DNA of 64,000 nucleotides, from positions 930,001-994,000 of the forward strand of contig MU008168.1 in NCBI GenBank assembly GCA_010909165.1, given 5' to 3'. Shown in pieces: positions 21,337-31,644 of this stretch. The first letter of the stretch is position 1. Each line of letters begins with the position of its first letter. The DNA comes from Anthoceros angustus (lineage: Eukaryota > Streptophyta > Anthocerotopsida > Anthocerotales > Anthocerotaceae). A program made the position numbers and the translations under genes. The notes beneath the pieces are model-generated. The model ran no database searches, had not been told where the DNA came from, and worked only from the letters and a program-made list of their open reading frames with translations.

Positions 21337-23600
21337 CTGCGTCGTCGGACTGGGTTAGGGCGGCATAGTTTTGGGAAGGAGCAGGTCTGTGCAGGGCGGT
21401 GGCTGGTCGCGGTCTTGTGGCTGTCGCACCTTCGTGGTATGGTCTATACTATACAAGTAGTGTTAAGACGTGGTTGGTTGGGAGCAACTTATATCCTGTG
21501 CTCTGCGGTAATTCAATGAGCAATACGTATTGAGTTAGAATTGTGCCCACTATACCTAGTGCGACCGTTCTCGGGAGTCGGTAAAATTCGAGGCTGTCGC
21601 CGGCTGGCCCGCACATGTCTAGGGAATGGGGATCTGTGGGTACGTGGTGAGCAGCGGGAATGTGTACTTTTCAGGGACGACAGACTGCAGGGCCGGCTTG
21701 TGTTGAAGGGGGGCCGGCGTGTCTACAAGGAAAGGCCGGCGGAGACCGGGGTATTTTCCAGGAGAGACCATCGTACTATCGTAGTTGATACGTTGATACA
21801 GCTACTAACCGGCTGCCGAAAGCCTAATATTTTTTGAGTCAGGACTTAAGGGAACTAGATTTTATTTTTTTAATTAGACACTTTAAAATATTTTATTTAG
21901 TCCTATTTTTATTAGGGAAAATAGAGATGCATATACATCTATGTCCAAACAATTCTTCTACCATTGGACTTGGACCGGTACCTAGTGACTAAGGATGGAT
22001 GATTGAGACTGAAATATGATAATTTATGATTGCGATGATGTAGAATTTTTTAAATGTTAACACTCTCTGCAATAAGTTTTATGTTTTTGGGTAAACTAAA
22101 AATTGATTATTCAGCGCTTAACACTCAAGCAAGGTTGAGGATCGTGGTTTGTTCATTTCAATTATAATCAAACGTTATCGTTTCTCATGCACTCTTTCTT
22201 CGATTCAATGTTGAAACCGTTATCGAATTGTGTCATTCCGAGCATATAGCTTAGGACACCGATTCAAGCAAAATTTCCAATGCCAAAGTAATTCGGAAAT
22301 GTTGCTAAGTGGACCAAAATGACTCATTTTGAAGAGCCTCTCATTATGACCAATGACTCATTTTGAGGAGCCCTCTCATTATGACCAAATTACTCATTTT
22401 GAGGAGCCCTCTCATTATGAGCAAATCACTCATTTTGAGGAGCCCTCTCATTATGACCAAATGTGTTCAAGTTTGAAATTCTTATTTCGATAATACGTAG
22501 GTACATCTAAATTTTCTTTGAAATGGTGCAAAAAATATTTTTTTAAAAAAATTAAATAATATTCTTCTCAAAATTACATAATTGACTAAATACAAGCACC
22601 TAGCTCTGGATATGGTTAATAAATAATTATTTCATAGTATTATGAAAAAATTAAAGTGATAACATGTCAAAAACATGACTTGTTATTTTTTGGCTCATAA
22701 TTTTGCTCTCGTAGTTAGAGATTTAATGAGCAAACCGAAAAACAATTATTTTTCATCCAAAAATATTTGAGACTTCTTCTAACTCATTTTGAGGAGCCCT
22801 CTCATTATGAGGTTAATATCTCCCTTAAAATGTTAGTCGCTATTGGCACTCTCATAATGAAAGGGCTCCTCAAAACTTCATCATAAAATGGGGAGCAAGA
22901 ATTCTTCTTTTGAAAATTTATTATATCTACTCGGATCTAGTGTTCCATTCGTGTATCAGCGGTTCACAATAAGGAGAATATATATGAGCATGATAATTGA
23001 GATTATTATTATTATTATTAAATTTTATTTTTCTATAATTATTCATTATTTATATTTATGTTATATCATGGCCCTATAGTGATGACGTGCACAAGTTTCT
23101 TGGAGTTGTCACTCTTAATCACGCCCATTTGCTCCAGGAAAGACCCCTTCTCCTCTCATTTCCAACTTATGTATCTGGGATACCTTCCCCTCTCCCTCAT
23201 TTGATGAGGAGTTGTTGCATCTTGTCAAACTGGTGTGTGACAGACCACACGAGGCCTCATTTGATACACAAGTAGGAAACTCTGAGGTCGGAAATGTGAG
23301 AGCTTCATAAGGTTGGACAATAATCAAATGGAAAAAACAAACACATTTCTGAATATATCCAGCAATTCTGCCAAGAGAAACATGTCAAAGGTTCTATATG
23401 CAGCAAAACATATTAAATCAATCGATGATATCCACTAGCATAGTGAATTTGATCGGATCCACCAACATAATGAATTTAGAACTTTAGTTGTATTTTGAGG
23501 AGTTTTTTTGACCTTGGGGCAAGAGATCTTTTTTATTTTGAAAATTTGGTGGTGATAATGATGAATTCGGGCGGCAGAAGGGGAAGATTTTCAAATTTAT
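21337..23600. other. 3-prime flank of the kinase, then AT-rich intergenic DNA
   Basis: No gene is recognised. 21337-21840 is GC-richer and may hold the kinase 3-prime UTR. 21840-23080 is AT-rich and contains the 36-bp array and its inverted copy, and an ATT run near 23005-23022. Confidence 0.4.
22316..22461. repeat. 36-bp tandem array, four copies
   Basis: Units contain CTCATTTTGAGGAGCCCTCT followed by CATTATGA, with about 36-bp spacing; the first copy is slightly diverged. One more direct copy stands at 22781-22811 and an inverted one (TCATAATGAAAGGGCTCCTC) at 22853-22876, so the motif also forms a hairpin with 70 bases between arms. Confidence 0.85.
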
Positions 23601-23629
23601 ATCATGTAAATTGAAATTAGTTCAACATT

Positions 23630-23935
23630 TACTTGACATGAAGTTTGCATAAATGGAGGAGCAAGGCGCAAACAACAATGTTCCTCCACGTTTGATGTTG
23701 CTATCGATATTTTTAAAGTACCCGGCCATGTCTTGCACACGCCCATGATAGACAAATGCGCCCTTTGCAAGAAGAAGGATGGTGCTGATGTTGCGGCCAA
23801 TCTCTTTCAAGTACTTGACCATGTCTTGCATACTCCCCCGATAGACACTCCCGTGATAGACAATTGCGCCCTTTGCAAGAAGAAGAATTGGTGCTTACCC
23901 GAAAGCGAATCGGATTGGAAGTTGGAGGAGCTTGG
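23630..23935 (-). pseudogene. Possible ABCG-type transporter remnant, internally duplicated
   Basis: The minus strand reads ILLLAKGAIVYHGSV, then MQDMVKYLKEIGRNIS, then again ILLLAKGAFVYHGRVQDMAG and YFKNID. The pattern (hydrophobic strand, KG, VYHG, a short helix, YFKxI) resembles the segment after the ABC H-loop in plant ABCG half-transporters, where the family has LL-KG---Y-G---YF--IG. The segment occurs twice in tandem, about 130 bases apart. Nothing else of the gene is visible and no intact frame exists. The match is by eye only. Confidence 0.3.
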
Positions 23936-24107
23936 GTTAAGCTTCTTAATTTAAAAACTACTTCTTAATTGATAACAACCTAACCTTCTTAGTAACAAAC
24001 CCTATAAAAAGGTTAAAAAAGATTAAAGTGAATAAATTGGAATTGAAAGCTTTTTAAATCAAAAAGCTTCTTTATTGACAATCCTATATGTAGTATAAAC
24101 GATAAAA

Positions 24108-24361
24108 AAGTAGACTTTATGTAGGAAAAAAAGATGCGAAACCTCATCTAAGTAACCTTTCTTTATGTAGGGAAAAGAGATGGGAAATCCCATCTAAGTA
24201 GACTTTTTGCAGGAAAAAGAGATGGAAAATCCATCTAAGTAGACTTTTTGCAGGAAAAAGAGATGGGAAATCCCATCTAAGTAGACTTTATGTAGGAAAA
24301 AGTGATGGGAAATTCCATCTAAGTAGACTTTATGTAGGAAAAAGTGATGGGAAATCCCATC
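24108..24361. repeat. 42-bp satellite, six copies, each with a small palindrome
   Basis: Units begin AAGTAGACTTTATGTAGGAA and contain the palindrome GATGGGAAATCCCATC. The first copies are more diverged. Related sequence occurs at about 43040-43130 in the other orientation and, as the hairpin part alone, near 12010 and 16300. Confidence 0.88.
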
Positions 24362-25778
24362 TACCCCGAAACTAAGGGGAAAACCCTGAAGTGAACACCA
24401 AGCCAAGGGACCTAGCCCCCGCAATCGCCCATTTTGAAACTACCTATTGCTACGAGAATGTCATGGTCTGGGATGTGAAAGGGCCTACCTACCATTGGTG
24501 CCGAAGATGCCACATACCCTGCTCTTGCTGCCATGTTGTACACTTCATTGACCAATGCCCTCCGCAGGGCGATGGACACCAGTTGCCTAAAGAAGGCAGC
24601 GATATAAGAAAGGGGGAGACCAACCCCATTCTTGTAGTATAAACAAGGAGTTGATCCTCCCAATAAACATTCTCTATCAACAAGAATACCGGGCCACCTT
24701 GTCAAAGTTCATAGTGAATATAGGTTAAAGTATTTAGGTCACAAAATGCATGGTGTGACAGATTGCACATCCAAGCCTGACAAACATGAAAAGAAAAGAT
24801 AAATATAAGAACTACACAGTTAAGCGCCCGTTAGGGCTTGCTAGTGGTCATGTTCATATTTGCTATTTCAAATCAATTTCAATTATTTCAGTGGATGACT
24901 GTACAGATGAGGAAGTTCGAGGCTCGTCGTAGAGCCACCGTAGTAGACGAGCGTTTATGCCCGCCATTTTGTTTATGTCTCCTCAGTTAGATTTGGGTTT
25001 GGCCATGGTGGCCATGCCTCATGTTTTGTGAAGGGCGCTTGCCCGTGTTTAGCTGTATCTCCTGTTTTTTGTAATGGGTGTAAGCCCTGGTTCTTTTACC
25101 ACCAATCCGGACAAGGTTGCCACATGACGTCCTAAACTTCTGCAGATGAATTGGGCCAGGGAACATCATGACTAGACCATGACATGGATTCGGTCTGTGA
25201 AAGAAACGGCGAGCTTTGCGGAGTTCATACTAGATCATTTAAGATGGGAGTTGAGGCTGTGCGACAGGTGTTTGGAACGATGCCTAACCAGGCCTTGGAA
25301 CAGGCACAGGAAGGAGAATTTGTAGATAAGTCCTCGAGGGGTAGCCGCCGTAGCTTCCACGTATGATGCAACTTCCACCTTCTCATTTCGGAGAAGGATT
25401 TGGGAGCTTGGCACAACTATGTTCGCCCATGGCTGCCCCATGTGGACAAAAGGGTGTCCCAAGATTGAAAGTTGGACAAAATTAACTATGTGGTTAAGGT
25501 TGTGGGGCAGTTGTTCGGTTAACGCTGCCTGACCAGACCTTCAAGGGTGGAACAGGCACAAAAAGGAGAGGTTGTTGATGAGTCTCTGAAAGCAGCCGCC
25601 CAAGCTTCCGCATCTATTGCAGCTTCCACCGCCACGTTTTCACAGGAGCATCTAAAAGCCTATACCATAAAGTAGAGAAAATAAGAGGAAGATGCATCTC
25701 TGGCTGGTTTGCAGATTGTCGTAGGGCATAAGATTGCGGATGCTGAAGACTCCGCAACTGCTTCGAATTTGAGCCAGA

Positions 25779-25902
25779 CCGCAGGGAGCTTGAATGAGTA
25801 CCAAATTGTAGGAGAACCTGGAGTGCAAGGAAAAGTGAGACGCAGGGAGCTTGAATGAGTACCAAATTGTAGGAGAACCTGGAGTGCAAGGAAAAGTGAG
25901 AC
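25779..25902. repeat. 62-bp tandem duplication
   Basis: Two nearly perfect copies containing CGCAGGGAGCTTGAATGAGT, back to back. Confidence 0.9.
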
Positions 25903-26176
25903 CAGAGGCAATTGCAGCTTCCGGAAGCAATGAACAGATTTCGGTTATGGGGGAGTACCAGAATAATCTATACACTCCGACCGGCCTAGGGCAAATGTCC
26001 TAAGCACTTGGATCTCAAGTCCTAAATTTAACCCCAGATTAACAAAACCCACTCCACTTGAGTTTTTCATGACACATTTTACATCATATCTTTAATTTCA
26101 TTATTAATTTTTCGTCCATATTTTGATGGAAATAGGATACCAAGGTCACGTATACTATCATATTTTCCCGTAAAAT

Positions 26177-26300
26177 ATTCAACCCAACCCAACCCAACCC
26201 AACCCAACCAACCAACCCAACCCAACCCAACCCAACCAACCCAATAACCCAACCCAACCCAACCCAACTAACCCAACCTAACCCAACCCAACCCAACTCA
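26177..26300. repeat. CCCAA/TTGGG pentanucleotide array
   Basis: More than twenty CCCAA units with occasional CCAA and CCTAA variants. It differs from the plant telomere repeat TTTAGGG. Confidence 0.95.
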
Positions 26301-26398
26301 AGTATTGTCTTGTACGATAAGGGGGAGAGGAGGGCGGTAGGCAACCAACGTGTCTTGTACATATACGGTTCTGCCTCCTTGCACAAGTGGACTGTTTT

Positions 26399-26504
26399 CC
26401 AGATGTGCGGTGCTACCATGGTTTCAAGCCCTGATCGGGTTACAAACCCAATCCAGATGTGCGGTGCTACCATGGTTTCAAGCCCTGATCGGGTTACAAA
26501 CCCA
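26399..26504. repeat. 54-bp tandem duplication
   Basis: Two copies starting CCAGATGTGCGGTGCTACCA; the second follows after AAT. Confidence 0.95.
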
Positions 26505-27438
26505 AACACTGCTTTTGCTGCTGGTCAAGGTAGCTTGCGACGAGGGAATGCTTCTATGAACGTATGTCAATTTTATGACAAAGATGCTGATATGTTAAGC
26601 ACAAGGTATCCATGCTGACTGCCCTGCCGTATGCATTCCATATTTCTGCTTTTGGCTATGCAACGCTTGATGAGCAAGCGTACTCGAGGTGTGAAGATGA
26701 TTAGCACACCCGCTCCCTGTGCACTGGTCTTAAACCAAATTGTTTGTGTATTGAGTGCCGTGAATTCAATGGGGATGGACCACTCGTTGTCACCGGAGGC
26801 TCTGATAAGTGTGCAACGGTGACTATATCACAGCTCCAGTATTCCTCTCTTCTGATTGAGGTGGTGTGTCTCTAGTGCTGTGAGTCTTGCAACCTGCCAT
26901 GAGACTGCACACCTACATTCGCAGGATGTAGTTGAACCATAGGAAGAGGAACGTGTAAGGAGTCGTACCCCACTTCCACCGCCAGAGCATGGACCTCCCA
27001 GAGCCTCAACAGCAGCGTCCCACCACCAGACAGTCATGACATCATGACACAGCACAGGGCGCGCTCACGGTGTCAGCCTTCACGACGCCTCCTCCTTTGT
27101 GCCATCCGTTATGGGCGTCCGCCCATGCTGCTGCTACTGCTGAAGCGGGCTTCACCACCGCCAACTACTTCTTCTGCTGAATACCCACACATCCTCCTCC
27201 TCCTCCCCTCCACTCTGTTGGGTCCACAGCGGAAGCGGAAGCAGTGCCTACACCGGGAATTTGTCCGCAACTGAGACGCAAAGAACCGCCAAGCCAGAGA
27301 GCTGGCGTGCAGGACGCCTCGATTCCTAAACTTGGGCTTGCCAACCGGTCCTTTATACTGGTTTCTGTCCTGGTCGAGTAGGTGCTCATACGTTACATAT
27401 GATATGTATGCTTGTGTGAACATGGCTTGTGCAGCGAC

Positions 27439-30400
27439 ATGCAAGCAACCAAGGCTTCTTCTTTCTCCAATTCTGACAAGCTTGCGTGGACCTGGACCTG
27501 GACCTGGATATGGACATCGACATGGACATGGGTTCTGGTGCCCCTACGTCCCAGAGGAGCGTGTCGGAGGATGATCGTCACCTTCTCACACACTCAGGAC
27601 CAGCAACAGGAGGGGCGGGCAGCAGCAACTGCTGAAGACGTGAGCAGACTCTGTCAGCAAGGGAACCTCCCTGAAGCCGTCGAGGCTCTGGGACTTTTGG
27701 TTTGCACCCACTCTCATGTTTTCAGATCTCTCTTCTACACGGTCCTAAGAAAATGTGTGGCTACCAAGGATCTACTCCTGGGTCGCCGGGTTCATGCTCT
27801 CGCCGTCAAGAAGGGCTACGAGGCGGACACGTTCTTGTGCAACCACATCCTGCGAATGTATGCCTCTCATGCCAAGTTGCAAGAGGCAATGGATGTGTTT
27901 ACCCTGCTCGCCCAACCAGATGCCTTCACCTGGTCTGCCATAATTTCTTCCCATGTTAAACACCGACAAGATAAGCGGGCTCTGCAACTCTATCAGCAGA
28001 TGCGCAGGTCGAATGTGAAGCCAGATGGCCATGTGTTTGTCGCAGCCCTTCAGGCTTGTGCAAGGGGAGCAGACTTGGAATCCGGGCAGCAGGTGCATGC
28101 TCATGTCTTGGCTACTGGCATGGAGCCTAATTTGTTTATTTTTAATTGCTTGGTAGACATGTATGCAAAATGTGGTAGCTTGGAAGACGCCCAACGAGTG
28201 TTTGATTCGCTTCGTGAGAAGGATGTCGTGACATGGACTGCCATGATAGCAGGATATTCCCAGCAGGGCATGGGGCAGGAAGCTCTCCATCTTTACAGGG
28301 CTATGCAAGAAGAAGGCATCGTGGCACCCAATTCCATCACACTTGCGAGTCTCCTGCAGGCATGTGCAAGTGTGGGTGCCCTGGCTTTAGCCCAGGTAAG
28401 GAGCTCCATGCACACATTAAGGAACGAGGACTCAAGCTGATGTATTTGTGGCCAACAGTCTGGTAAACATGTATGCAAAGTGTGGCAGCCTGGAAGAAGC
28501 TCAGCAAGTATTTGACGGACTTGGTCACAAGAATGTGGTGACGTGGAGTGCCATGATCGCAGGATATTCCCAGCGGGGCATGGGCCTGGAAGCCCTCCGT
28601 CTCTACAACAGTATGCAAAGAGATTGCATGGTTGCACCGGATTCTGTGACATTTCTGTGCCTCCTTCAGGCCTGTGCAAGTCTGGGCAACTCCCAGGCTT
28701 TGGAGATGGGAAAGCAGCTGCATGCACAAATGGGAGAACAGGGACTTGACACTGATGTGTTTGCAGCCAGCAGTTTGGTAAACATGTATACAAAGTGTGG
28801 CAGCCTGGAGGATGCTAGGGGTGTGTTTGATAGGCTTGCTTCAAAAAATGTGGTGATTTGGAACGCAATGATTGCAGGATATTCCCAGCGGGGATTGCTC
28901 CTGGAAGCCCTTGATCTTTACACCGCTATGCAAGAAGAAGGCAAGGCTGCACCTGATGCTGTCACGTTTGTGTCCCTGCTGCAGGCGTGTGCAAGTGTAG
29001 GCACCCTGGCTTTGGAGAGGGGAAAGGAGCTTCATGCACAAACTAGAGAACAAGCGCTGCAGGCTGATGTGTTTGTTTCCAACAGTCTGGTGAACATGTA
29101 CGCCAAGTGTGGCAGCTTAGAGGATGCTCGGGCCGTGTTTAATGGACTTTGTCAGAAAGATGTGGTGACTTGGAATGCGATGCTGGCAGGATATTCCCAG
29201 CAGGGCATGGGTCAGGAGGCCCTTCGTCTTTGTAGTGCTATGCAAGAGGCAGGTGTGGCTGCACCCAATTCCGTGACATTTGTGTGCCTACTGCAGGCAT
29301 GTGCAAGTGTGGGCACCCCAGCTTTGGAGAAGGGGAGGCAGCTTCATGCCCAAATTAGAGAACAAGGACTTCAAGCTGATGTGTTTGTAGCCAACAGTCT
29401 AGTAAACATGTATGCAAAGTGTGGCAGCCTAGAGGATGCTAAGGGCGTGTTTGACAGGCTTCCGGAGAAGGATGTGGTGACATGGAACGTGATGATTACA
29501 GGTTATTCCCAGCAGGGCATGGGCATGGAAGCTCTTCGTCTTTTCTGTGGTATGCAAGAAGAAGGTCTGGCTGCACCCGATTATGTGACATTCCTGTCTC
29601 TCCTACAGGCCTGCGCAAGTGTGGGCACCCCAGCTTTGGAGCAGGGAAAGCAGCTTCATGCACGGGTCAGAGAAGGAGAAATTCAGGCTGATGTAGTTGT
29701 TGGTGGGAGCCTGGTACACATGTATGCAAAGTGTGGCACTCTTGAGGATGCTAGGGGTGTGTTTGAAGGACTAGTTCAAAAAGATGTGGTGGCATGGAAT
29801 GCCATGATACGAGGATATGCCCAGCAGGGCATGGGGTGGGAAGCCCTTGGTCTTGGCAGGCGTATGCTAGAAGGCATGGTTGCACCTGACTCTGTGACTT
29901 TCATGTCCCTCCTGCAGGCATGTGCTAGTGTGGGCGAGCCGGCTTTGGAGCAAGGGAAGCAGCTTCATGCTCAAGTTAGGGAGCAGGGATACGAAGGGGA
30001 TCCTATTGTTGCCAGCAGTTTGGTGAACATGTTCGCAAAGTGTGGCAGCTTGGAAGACAGTCAGAAAGTCTTTGACGGACTTGGTGAAAAAGACGTGGTG
30101 ATGTGGACTTCCCTGATAGCAGGGTATTCCCAGCAGGGCATGGGACATGAAGCCCTTCGTCTTTTTAGTGCTATGCAAGGAGAAGGCATCGTTGCACCTG
30201 ATTCTGTGACCTATGTTTGCCTCCTCCAGGCCTGTGCAAGTTTGGGCACCCAGGCTCTGGAGACGGGAAGGCAGCTTCATGCACAAATTAAAGACCAAGG
30301 AATCGAAACTGATGTGTTTGTAGCCAACAGTTTGGTGAGCATGTTTGCAAAATGCGGCAGCCTGGAGGATGCTCGGGCCGTGTTTGACGTACTTCGTGAA

Positions 30401-31303
30401 AAAAGTGTGGTAACGTGGAATTCCATGATTGCAGGGTATTCCCAACAGGACATGGTGCCGGAAGCCCTTGCTCTTTACCGAGCTATGCAAGAAGGAGGCG
30501 TGGTTGCACCCGACTGTGTGACGTATATGTGCCTCCTGCAGACATGTGGAAATGTGGCAGCTTTGCATCTGGGAAGGCAGCTTCATGCGCTGATCAAAGA
30601 GCAAGGGCTTCAAGCTGACGTTGCTGGCAGCTTGATAAACATGTACGGCAAGTGCGGTAGCATGGTTGATGCACAGCAGGTGTTTGAGGCATTGTCTGAA
30701 CGCGATGTTGTCACTTGGAGTGCACTGATTGCAGGGTATGCCCGGCGGGGAGACAGCGAAATGGTGTTCGACCTGTTTCTCAAAATGGGAGAGGATGGCA
30801 CACAGCCTGACGGCATCACTTTCCTGAGTGTACTAGCAGTATGCAGTCATCGGGGTTTAGTGAGCAAGGGGAGGCACTACTTTCATGCCATGAGCAGACA
30901 CCATGGCATCACCCCCACGGCAGACCACTATACCTGCATGGTGGATCTGCTGGGTCGTGTCGGACAAGTGGAGGAGGCCCTTGCGTTTGTAAGGGCAATG
31001 CCTGTACTTGCTGGAATTGCAGTGTGGCACACTCTCCTGGGTGCCTGTCGAAAATGGGGCAACGTGGAGGTGGGACGCCATGCCTTTGGTGAGGCAGTGA
31101 AGCTGGACGAGAGAGATGCCGCAGCATATGTGTTGATGTGGAACATATTCACCGATGCGCACATGTGGGAGCAGGCACAGGAGATTCAGGCGAGGAGGAA
31201 AGGAACCAGGGCCTGGAAGCAACCAGGCCAGAGTTGGTGGACAGACATGGACGGACTGGTGCACAGTTTCTTGGTTGGGGATGGCAAAAGCGGAAGCAGG
31301 TAA
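27439..31303 (+). CDS. Large PLS-class PPR protein ending in a PG/WW box, two frame breaks
   Basis: The first ATG is at 27439. The frame runs to about 28396, shifts twice by single missing bases (near 28396 and 28433), then stays open to TGA at 31303; joined it would be about 1285 residues. After a low-complexity WTW stretch come about ten PLS triplets of about 100 residues. Repeated cores are NSLVNMYAKCGSLEDA, DVVTWNAMIAGYSQQGMG and LLQACASVGTPALEQGKQLH. E1 and E2 follow (DHYTCMVDLLGRVGQVEEAL). The chain ends KQPGQSWWTDMDGLVHSFLV plus eight residues, so it has the start of a DYW:PG/WW domain but no H-x-E or zinc motif. Such proteins need a catalytic partner or do not edit. The N-terminal 200 residues are paralogous to PPR copy 1 at 8523. 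Confidence 0.88.
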
Positions 31304-31644
31304 CATTTTGCAAATCGGAATATTTATGCAAAGAGAGCTGCACAAACCTATGACCACATTACACGGGTGCCAGCTTGGTTGATCCTACACTCAATTTCGT
31401 TCCTGCCCTGAGCGATCACTCCTTGCGTTCCAGGGGAACAAACAAATGATGGGAAGCAAAGTCGTTTTTGCGTAAGAACTCTCATTAGATCATCCTGTTG
31501 TAATTGTAGTTGGCTCACACATTCCTCCTGTAATGTAATAGCTCCATAGAACAGAGGAGAGCGGAGCTGAGGTTTTCCTCCGACCTGCCCTGTTGACTGC
31601 AAAATTGGTTTCCCCACAATAAGAGCTGGTCACGCGTCACACGT
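31304..31644. other. Convergent 3-prime ends of the PPR gene and PTAC10
   Basis: 341 bases between the two stop codons of genes that face each other. They presumably hold both 3-prime UTRs. No separate gene is seen. Confidence 0.5.

Larger units (their letters stand above)
24362..27438. other. Intergenic DNA with several short tandem duplications
   Basis: No gene is recognised. 25180-25640 contains two diverged copies of a protein-like segment (VRQVFGTMPNQALEQAQEGE in plus frame near 25257, a weaker copy near 25500), possibly a dead gene with internal repeats. Tandem duplications are at 25779-25902 and 26399-26504, and a CCCAA array at 26177-26300. 26620-27438 leads to the PPR gene and shows nothing clear. 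Confidence 0.35.

Noticed and set aside
24108-24361. CRISPR-like array of short palindromic repeats
   Set aside because: The units are directly adjacent without spacers, and the window is plant nuclear DNA. It is a satellite.
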